From Acidobacteriota bacterium (GTDB lineage Bacteria > Acidobacteriota > Terriglobia > Terriglobales > Acidobacteriaceae), in the NCBI GenBank assembly GCA_021802085.1, contig JAKAAZ010000093.1, forward strand, positions 1 through 12,497: 12,497 nt of DNA. Direction: 5' to 3'. Below are positions 7,709-12,497 of the stretch, piece after piece; within the stretch, counting starts at the first letter, position 1; every line of letters starts with the position of its first letter. Position numbers and translations under genes: made by a program. Below the pieces are notes generated by a model. It had not been told where the DNA came from and made no database searches. It saw only the letters and a program-made list of their open reading frames with translations.

Positions 7709-8028
7709 GTGTAGGTGCTTCCCTGCCTGCTTGCCCGGCTTTTCGCCGAGCTTGTTGATTTGACCCGAACCCACCGCTGTAGTGATATCGGAAGGCGATG
7801 AGCGAACACGTGCTTTAGATGCCAAAAAAGTATAGAGCTAAGAAAAATCGTTGATCCAGAAGTTAAAGATTACAGGAGCCACCGAAAGATCGGCAACCCC
7901 TAACGGACTTTTCAAGGAATTTTTTTGGTGAACTGTCGCTTTCACAACAGTGGAATAGCGGAGCAATGCAATGTGCTCCATTCTATCCCTATAGATTCTA
8001 TTTCTGCAGTGTATATAGACTGGAAGAT
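7709..8028. other. Divergent intergenic region between actA and the glycosylase gene
   Basis: This stretch of about 320 bases separates two divergently transcribed genes and is visibly more AT-rich than the flanking coding sequence, especially 7820-8020. It should hold the promoters of both the act operon and the glycosylase/GH57 pair. The minus-strand half includes the likely actA leader with its ribosome site at 7718-7723. Only weak promoter matches are visible and no convincing operator palindrome or riboswitch. An ATG at 7966 in frame with the glycosylase makes the gene formally start inside this region, but the codons there (TAT, AGA, GTA) are unlike the gene body. Confidence 0.55.
7829..7834 (-). 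promoter_or_regulatory. Candidate -10 box for the act operon
   Basis: On the minus strand the hexamer TATACT occurs in an AT-rich stretch, with transcription expected to start near 7822, giving an actA leader of about 115 bases. No good -35 hexamer is found 16-18 bases upstream, so the site is tentative. An alternative further upstream is TTGCCG spaced 18 bases from TAATCT (on the minus strand, within 7861-7895). Confidence 0.25.
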
Positions 8029-8730
8029 GTGACCGGAGGTTATCAAAAAGTTCGCTATGACCATGCGCTCGCTTGTCAGCATCTGACAGCAGCGGATGCG
8101 CGTCTGGCGAAGCTGATGGCGCGTTCCGGGCCGTTTGCCCTGCGGTTGAAGCCGACGCACTCCACATTTGAGGCATTGCTGGAATCGATCGTCTATCAGC
8201 AGTTGCATGGTCGCGCCGCAAAAGCAATCCACGGGCGCATCCTGGAATTATTTCCAGATGCAACGCCGACGCCGGCGGCGCTGCTGCAGCTCAGTGAAGA
8301 TGTTTTGCGGGCTGCCGGGCTTTCCGCCGGCAAGCAGCTTGCGATCCGCGATCTTGCGGAGAAGAGCCTGGCGGGCATCGTGCCGCCGCTCACGAAGCTG
8401 CATCGAATGGCCGATGAAGAGATCTGCGCGCGGCTGACGACGGTGCGCGGGATTGGAATCTGGACGGTGCAAATGCTGCTGATTTTCCGTATGGGGCGGC
8501 CGAATGTGCTGCCAGTGTCCGACTACGGAGTTCGCAAGGGATTCGCGCTTACGTTTGGCAAGCTGCGCCCGGGGATGCCGGTGACGCTGGCGGACCTTCC
8601 CGACGCGGACACGATGAAACGCCGGGCGGCGCGGTGGCACCCGTGGCACTCGGTGGCGAGCTGGTATTTGTGGCGCGCCTGCGACCTGGCGGCGGAGGCG
8701 GAAACGGCAACGCGGCGGAGCGCTTCATGA
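8029..8730 (+). CDS. DNA-3-methyladenine glycosylase II-like protein (AlkA/HhH-GPD family)
   Basis: Base-excision repair enzyme predicted to cut alkylated purines such as 3-methyladenine from DNA. With the GTG start it has 233 residues. The helix-hairpin-helix segment LTTVRGIGIWTVQMLLIF lies at about 136-153, followed by LPVSDYGVRKG, in which Asp165 aligns with the catalytic Asp of E. coli AlkA (LPDDYLIKQ). The later RRAARWHPWHSVASWYLW matches AlkA's conserved RWKPWRS region. The AlkA N-terminal domain is absent, giving the shorter single-domain type. The start is uncertain: an in-frame ATG at 7966 would add 21 residues, but that stretch is AT-rich, has atypical codons and lacks a well-spaced ribosome site. 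The GTG has GGAAG only two bases upstream, so it may have almost no leader. The stop overlaps the next gene (ATGA), implying co-transcription. Confidence 0.87.
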   Translation: MTGGYQKVRYDHALACQHLTAADARLAKLMARSGPFALRLKPTHSTFEALLESIVYQQLHGRAAKAIHGRILELFPDATPTPAALLQLSEDVLRAAGLSAGKQLAIRDLAEKSLAGIVPPLTKLHRMADEEICARLTTVRGIGIWTVQMLLIFRMGRPNVLPVSDYGVRKGFALTFGKLRPGMPVTLADLPDADTMKRRAARWHPWHSVASWYLWRACDLAAEAETATRRSAS

Positions 8731-11189
8731 CCGCGCCCCGGCGATTTGTCTGTATCCACGGCCATTTCTACCAGCCTCCGCGGGAAAATGCATGGCTGGA
8801 AGCGATCGAGGTGCAGGACTCGGCGGCGCCGTACCACGACTGGAACGTCCGCATCAACCACGAGTGTTACGCCGCGAACGGCAGCTCGCGGATTCTAAAC
8901 AACCAGAACAAAATCGTGCGGATTGTGAACAACTACTCCCGCATGAGCTTCAATTTTGGTCCGACGCTGCTGGCGTGGATGGAAAAGTCCGCTACGCTGT
9001 GTTATCAAAAAATACTCGACGCCGACCGCCGCAGCATGAGCAGATTTGGCGGACATGGCTCGGCCATCGCGCAGGTATACAACCACATCATTCTTCCGTT
9101 GGCATCCACCCAGGATAGGATCACGCAAATTCGATGGGGGATCGCCGACTTCGAATACCGCTTTGGGCGCAAGCCGGAAGGCATGTGGCTGGCCGAGACC
9201 GCGGTCGATCTGGAAAGTCTGGACCTGCTGGCCCAGCATGGCATTCTGTTCACTATTCTGGCGCCGCACCAGTGCGCGCGGGTGCGCGACATTGCGACGG
9301 AGAACGATCCCGAAGCTTCGTCGTGGCACGAAACACCCGATGCGAGCGTCGACCCAACCCAGCCCTACCTGGTACGCACGTCGGAAGGACGCAGCATCGC
9401 GATATTTTTCTACGATGGGCCGACTTCGCGCGCCATCGCATTTGAAGGCCTGCTGGACAATGGCGGAAACTTGGCGAAGCGCCTGCTCGACGGGTTCCGC
9501 AACAACAACGGCCAGCCCGGCCAATTGGTCCACGTCGCGACGGACGGCGAAAGCTATGGACATCACCATCGCTTCGGCGACATGGCGCTGGCATACGCCC
9601 AGCAATCGATCGAACTGGGCAAAGACGCTCAGTTGACCAACTATGGGCAGTTCCTGGAAAACTTTCCTCCCACGTCGGAAGCGGAAATTCATGAAAACAC
9701 TTCCTGGAGTTGCAGCCATGGGATCGAGCGATGGCGCGCGAATTGCGGATGCAACAGCGGCCAGCATCCCGGCTGGAACCAGAAGTGGCGCACGCCTCTG
9801 CGCGAGGCGCTCGATTGGCTGCGGGATGCCGCGCGGCCGCTGTGGCAGCAGGCTGCCGAGCCGCTATTCCGCGATCCTGGCGCGGCGCGCGACGGCTACA
9901 TCCGGGTCATTCTGAACCGAAACGCCGCTTCTCAGCAAGCATTCTTCGACGAACATTGTCCGCGCGCGCTGTCTCCAGAGGAACGGGTCACGGCCCTGAA
10001 ATTGATGGAGATGGAACGCCACCTGCAACTGATGTACACCAGCTGCGGATGGTTTTTCGACGACATTGCGGGAATAGAAACCGTCCAGGTGATTGCCTAT
10101 GCGGGGCGGGTGCTGCAATTGGCAACCGAGCTGTTTGGCATCACCGGGGCCACGCTCCACACAGAGTTTCTGGCACGTCTCGCCAAGGCGGAAAGCAACA
10201 TGGCCAAACTCGGCAACGGCGCCGATGTGTATCGCCGGAGCGTACTGGCGCAAAAGATTGGACTGGAACAGGTGGGCGCGCATTACGCCATCCTGTCCCT
10301 GTTCGAGCCGCAGCCGGAGACGACTTCGCTTTTCTGTTACGACGTGCGGCGGACGTCGGGGGAACTGCTGGCGGTGGGGCGTGGGCGCTTCGCGTATGGA
10401 CAGGCGGAAATCAGTTCGCAGGTTACGCTGGAATGCGAACGCGTCGTTTTCGCGGTGGTGCATGTTGGCGACCAAAACCTCTCCGCCTCTGTGCGCCGGG
10501 CCACTCCAGCGAGCGAAAGCAGCTTTCAAAGCTTCACCGCCAGGATGCGAGAGGCCATTCTGAGCGCCAACATCACCGAAGCCATGCGAGTCTTCGTGCG
10601 CGAGTTCGATTCCACAGGCTACTCGCTGAGTTCGTTGTTTCGCGACGAGCAGCGGCGGATTCTTCAGCTCCTTCTCGATTCCACGCTGGCCGAGATGGAA
10701 GGCACGCTGCGGAACATGTACGAAGACCATATTTCGCTGGTGCATTACCTGGGCAGGAGCGGAATGCCGAAGCCGCCGGTGCTGACACTGGCCGCCCAGT
10801 TCAGCCTGAATGCGGACCTGCGGCGCGAACTGTCCGGCGATACGTTCGATGCAGCGCGCCTGCGAGGACTGCTGGCCCAGATCGAAGCGGATCAGGTGGA
10901 AATCGATTCCGTTTCCGTGGCCTTCGCGGCCAGCCAACGGATGTTGCGCGCCATGCAGGACCTGGAACTGCATCTGGACACCGAGCATCTGGATACGGCG
11001 TTGCAAATTTGCGATGTGGTGCGGGAATTGCCGTTTTTCGTCGATCTATGGGAGGCGCAGAATCTCTGGTACATGATCTCGCGCCATGGCCACGTCGCCA
11101 GCAAACCCGATCCGCAGTGGGACGAAAGATTTCATCTGCTGGGGACGAAACTGGACATCGAAGTGGGCCAACTGGCGGTCGACAAGTGA
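8727..11189 (+). CDS. Glycoside hydrolase family 57-like protein with DUF3536
   Basis: An 820-residue predicted cytoplasmic protein with a GH57-type N-terminal catalytic domain and a C-terminal DUF3536 region. Visible GH57 landmarks are the opening IHGHFYQPP (His11, His13, Gln16, Pro17), HGSAIAQVYNHIILPL (110-125), GMWLAETAVD with Glu157 in the place of the catalytic nucleophile, and ATDGESYGHHHRFGD with Asp273 as the likely acid/base and His279-281 beside it. GH57 enzymes act on alpha-glucans (amylase, branching enzyme, glucanotransferase), but the substrate of the DUF3536 branch is not established, so I give no specific activity. There is no signal peptide. The ATG at 8727 overlaps the glycosylase stop and has GGAG six bases upstream; the frame's open extension to 8634 lies inside the glycosylase gene and is rejected. 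A noncoding strip of about 40 bases follows before the MarR-GNAT gene. Confidence 0.9.
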   Translation: MTAPRRFVCIHGHFYQPPRENAWLEAIEVQDSAAPYHDWNVRINHECYAANGSSRILNNQNKIVRIVNNYSRMSFNFGPTLLAWMEKSATLCYQKILDADRRSMSRFGGHGSAIAQVYNHIILPLASTQDRITQIRWGIADFEYRFGRKPEGMWLAETAVDLESLDLLAQHGILFTILAPHQCARVRDIATENDPEASSWHETPDASVDPTQPYLVRTSEGRSIAIFFYDGPTSRAIAFEGLLDNGGNLAKRLLDGFRNNNGQPGQLVHVATDGESYGHHHRFGDMALAYAQQSIELGKDAQLTNYGQFLENFPPTSEAEIHENTSWSCSHGIERWRANCGCNSGQHPGWNQKWRTPLREALDWLRDAARPLWQQAAEPLFRDPGAARDGYIRVILNRNAASQQAFFDEHCPRALSPEERVTALKLMEMERHLQLMYTSCGWFFDDIAGIETVQVIAYAGRVLQLATELFGITGATLHTEFLARLAKAESNMAKLGNGADVYRRSVLAQKIGLEQVGAHYAILSLFEPQPETTSLFCYDVRRTSGELLAVGRGRFAYGQAEISSQVTLECERVVFAVVHVGDQNLSASVRRATPASESSFQSFTARMREAILSANITEAMRVFVREFDSTGYSLSSLFRDEQRRILQLLLDSTLAEMEGTLRNMYEDHISLVHYLGRSGMPKPPVLTLAAQFSLNADLRRELSGDTFDAARLRGLLAQIEADQVEIDSVSVAFAASQRMLRAMQDLELHLDTEHLDTALQICDVVRELPFFVDLWEAQNLWYMISRHGHVASKPDPQWDERFHLLGTKLDIEVGQLAVDK

Positions 11190-11208
11190 TAGTTGCTTTT
11201 AGCAACTA
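11190..11208. promoter_or_regulatory. Palindromic operator candidate upstream of the MarR-GNAT gene
   Basis: TAGTTGCT-TTT-AGCAACTA is a perfect inverted repeat with 8-base arms and a 3-base centre, starting at the first base after the GH57 stop codon and 21 bases before the MarR-GNAT ATG. MarR-family dimers bind palindromes of about this size, several with TTGC/GCAA or TTAGC/GCTAA half-sites (for example MarR and SlyA). It overlaps the candidate -35 box, so binding there would block transcription. I infer autorepression. It is not followed by a T-run, so a terminator role for the GH57 gene is less likely. Confidence 0.6.
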
Positions 11209-11222
11209 TTGGCGCGTAGACT
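11193..11222 (+). promoter_or_regulatory. Candidate promoter of the MarR-GNAT gene
   Basis: TTGCTT (11193-11198) and TAGACT (11217-11222), spaced by 18 bases, form a moderate sigma-70-like promoter. The -35 box lies inside the palindrome at 11190-11208. Transcription would begin at about 11229-11230, on or next to the ATG, and no Shine-Dalgarno sequence precedes that ATG, so a leaderless mRNA is plausible. Hexamer matches are partial. Confidence 0.4.
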
Positions 11223-11229
11223 CCTTTCC

Positions 11230-12141
11230 ATGGCGGCCAGCACCATTCAGGAGGAGAAGCAAATTTCCGCAGTGCGGGAGTTCAATCGCTTCTATACGGC
11301 GCGGCTGGGCCTGTTGCGCAAGCGGCATCTGGACGGGGATTTTTCGCTCACAGAAGCTCGCATGTTGTATGAGATCGGAGCCAGTCCCGGGCTGACGGCT
11401 TCCTCTTTACGAAATACGCTGGGCCTGAATGCGGGATACGTCAGTCGAAGCCTGGCGCTGTTAACCAGGCGAAAACTGGTGCGGCAGACGGCATCCAGGC
11501 AGGACACCCGGGAGAAGCTGCTTACGCTCTCGTCCGCGGGAACTAGCGCCGTAGCTCGACTGAACGAACGATCGGCGCTCCAGATACAAGGGCTGCTGGC
11601 GAACGTCCATGCAGCGGACCGCGCTGTCCTGCTCGACTCGCTTGCGAAGATTCGCTCCATCCTGAGTGAGCCGAAAGGGCGCTCCGTTCGAATCGTTCGC
11701 TTGTCGAAATCCAACGACGACGCGATGCGGCTGCTGGATGAGTATTGCGAGGCGGTGAGCGTCGTGCAGCGGGACACGCCCGAAGCGATCCGGAAGATCA
11801 TCGATGACGCCTGTTCCGGCGTATGGCTCGCTTATCTGGAGGAAAAGGCCGTTGGGTGTGTCGTGCTGAGAAGGCTCCGCTCCATTCCATCCGCCGGCGA
11901 ATGCAAGCGTCTCTATGTACAGCCCACGGCCCGGGGGCATCGCATTGCCGACAAGCTGCTGGACGCGCAGGAGAATTTCGCGCGCAGCAAGGGCCTGCGT
12001 TGGATCTACCTGGACAGCTATGACGATCTGAAAGTTGCCATTGCGCTGTATCGGAAACGTGGCTACGTTGCGTGCGAACGCTATAACGACAACCCACAGG
12101 CAACAGTCTTCCTTCGCAAACGCATCGAGCCCCGGACGTGA
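11230..12141 (+). CDS. MarR-family transcriptional regulator fused to a GNAT N-acetyltransferase
   Basis: A 303-residue two-domain protein. Residues 1-148 form a MarR-type winged helix: dimerisation helix with FNRFYTARLGLL (18-29), FSLTEARMLYEIG (38-50), recognition helix around LNAGYVSRSLALLTRRKLV (66-84) and wing with RQDTREKLLTLSSAG (90-104). Residues 153-303 form a GNAT acetyltransferase domain with the acetyl-CoA-binding segment CKRLYVQPTARGHRIADKLL (225-244), where the usual RGxGxG reads RGHRIA, and a C-terminal LDSYDDLKVAIALYRKRGYV. Proteins of this MarR-GNAT layout are common, but the small molecule or protein acetylated here cannot be told. The ATG at 11230 is chosen over an in-frame TTG at 11209 abutting the palindrome; it has no ribosome site and may be leaderless. 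A palindrome at 11190-11208 suggests autoregulation. No partner gene follows. Confidence 0.9.
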   Translation: MAASTIQEEKQISAVREFNRFYTARLGLLRKRHLDGDFSLTEARMLYEIGASPGLTASSLRNTLGLNAGYVSRSLALLTRRKLVRQTASRQDTREKLLTLSSAGTSAVARLNERSALQIQGLLANVHAADRAVLLDSLAKIRSILSEPKGRSVRIVRLSKSNDDAMRLLDEYCEAVSVVQRDTPEAIRKIIDDACSGVWLAYLEEKAVGCVVLRRLRSIPSAGECKRLYVQPTARGHRIADKLLDAQENFARSKGLRWIYLDSYDDLKVAIALYRKRGYVACERYNDNPQATVFLRKRIEPRT

Positions 12142-12412
12142 AGCGCTCGGCGTCATCTCGGAACAACTAAAGGATTTTCACTGTTGCCGGGATGCATTCT
12201 ATCCCACCCTAAGCCTGCGCTAGGATCGCGGGGCACCCAAGTTTCTGCTTATCGCGATTCCCGTTAGCTGCGCGAGCCTGGGATACCGGTCCGTTCTTCA
12301 TCGAGGCGGGATTCTCTGGATTCTTCCCTGCTGACGCTCGCTGCGGCGAGCGTCTTTCGTTCAGAATGACTCCCCCGTGAGGTTCCGTATGCGAACCTGG
12401 GCACACAATTCC
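12142..12412. other. Noncoding region with degenerate repeat-like sequence
   Basis: No convincing gene lies in these 271 bases; short open frames have no coding character. The sequence holds several short inverted repeats: GGGAT-N7-ATCCC near 12190, CCTAAGC/GCTAGG with a bulge near 12210, a strong hairpin at 12333-12354, and AGGTTC-N7-GAACCT at 12380-12398. Segments such as ATCCCACCC...GGGGCACCCAAG and GATTCTTCC...TTCAGAATGAC resemble, from memory, intergenic dispersed repeats of acidobacterial genomes. This is recollection, not a search result. Confidence 0.45.
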
Positions 12413-12429
12413 CTATTGCATCGAGGCGG
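12299..12429 (+). repeat. 11-base direct repeat pair, 120 bases apart
   Basis: CATCGAGGCGG occurs at 12299-12309 and again at 12419-12429. The second copy falls in the end of the putative minus-strand gene, so it may be coincidence, or a sign that the intergenic repeat was bounded by a short duplication. Confidence 0.3.
12333..12354 (+). terminator. Strong GC-rich hairpin, possible terminator
   Basis: GACGCTCGC, loop TGCG, GCGAGCGTC: a perfect 9-bp stem with a tetraloop, followed by TTTCGTT on the plus strand. It could end transcription from the MarR-GNAT gene, whose stop is about 190 bases upstream. The T-run is short and interrupted, and the sequence also looks like part of a dispersed repeat, so the terminator role is uncertain. 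Confidence 0.4.
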
Positions 12430-12497
12430 CGGCGACCAGGGTATCGAGCGCCGAGGTTTGACGCGTGGCATCGGCGGAATCGAAGGGGCCCTGCCAC
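12413..12497 (-). CDS. C-terminal fragment of an unidentified protein (5' end beyond window)
   Basis: Reading the minus strand from the right edge, one frame stays open for 27 codons and ends in TAG at 12413-12415. It begins WQGPFDSADATRQTSALDTL and ends AAASMQ. The composition (GCC, CTG, GTC, TCG, GAT codons) looks like real coding sequence, unlike the flanking spacer. There is no start inside the window and too little sequence to name a family. It would be convergent with the MarR-GNAT gene. It may equally be a chance open frame. Confidence 0.4.
   Translation of the reverse strand, partial: WQGPFDSADATRQTSALDTLVAAASMQ

Noticed and set aside
7709..7825. An N-terminal extension of ActA beginning at TTG 7825
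   Set aside because: It would place 39 polar residues before the membrane anchor, has no ribosome site at the TTG, and overlaps the candidate leader; the ATG at 7708 has a spaced GGGAAG.
8634..8726. A longer GH57 protein starting inside the glycosylase gene
   Set aside because: The extra residues are Gly/Arg-rich shadow sequence, and the ATG at 8727 directly precedes the conserved HGHFYQPP opening with a good ribosome site.
9864..11006. A 380-codon minus-strand open frame opposite the GH57 gene
   Set aside because: Antisense shadow with His/Gln-rich, domain-free sequence.
11190..11208. The palindrome as an intrinsic terminator of the GH57 gene
   Set aside because: The stem is AT-rich, the loop is TTT, and the following bases (TTGGCG) are not a T-run. 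Operator is the better reading.
9710..11395. A 561-codon plus-strand open frame in another register over the GH57 gene
   Set aside because: Arg/Ala-rich shadow of the GH57 frame that runs into the MarR-GNAT gene; no domain features, and the GH57 frame is plainly real.
12264..12497. A 77-codon minus-strand open frame at the right end
   Set aside because: Its sequence is Arg/Ser-rich and crosses the hairpin region; the neighbouring frame ending at 12413 has much better coding character.

Overview
The window looks like a complete short contig (12.5 kb, GC in the high 50s by eye) from an aerobic, Gram-negative-type bacterium, most likely an acidobacterium (Acidobacteriota). That placement is an inference. 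It rests on the Alternative Complex III gene set, the style of the proteins, the DUF3536-type GH57 enzyme, and an intergenic tail that resembles the degenerate dispersed repeats I recall from acidobacterial genomes. No rRNA or tRNA gene, CRISPR array, transposase or phage gene is visible.

Left two thirds, minus strand (about 7708 down to 6): a respiratory operon in the order actA-actB-actC-actD-actE-actF, encoding Alternative Complex III, the bc1-independent quinol:cytochrome c (or cupredoxin) oxidoreductase. ActA is a pentaheme cytochrome c with one membrane anchor. ActB is a large iron-sulfur protein with a Tat-like signal and a fused cofactor-less molybdopterin-enzyme-like domain. ActC is an NrfD-like quinol-site membrane subunit. 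ActD is a small DUF3341 membrane protein. ActE is a monoheme lipoprotein. ActF is a second NrfD/PsrC-like membrane subunit, cut off by the left edge. A/B and C/D overlap by a few bases and D/E and E/F are 4-6 bases apart, so they are surely co-transcribed; only B/C has an 81-base gap. Terminal oxidase genes often follow actF but would lie beyond the window. The first seven bases match the end of the Illumina adapter, and the apparent actF stop codon is formed partly from them.

Middle, plus strand, diverging from actA (8029-11189): an AlkA-like DNA-3-methyladenine glycosylase (HhH-GPD) overlaps by four bases a GH57/DUF3536 glycoside hydrolase-like protein of 820 residues. The pair is probably an operon, although the functions are unrelated.

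Right part (11190-12497): a perfect 8+3+8 palindrome overlaps the best promoter in front of a MarR-GNAT fusion gene, which suggests autorepression and possibly a leaderless mRNA. Then come about 270 bases of noncoding sequence with a strong hairpin and repeat-like character. The window ends in what looks like the last 27 codons of an unidentified minus-strand gene.

I do not see a clearly undescribed system. The most useful leads are the MarR-GNAT operator/promoter arrangement, the adapter-derived false stop in actF, the insert in ActA, the long extension before the ActB Tat motif, and the partial gene at the right end.
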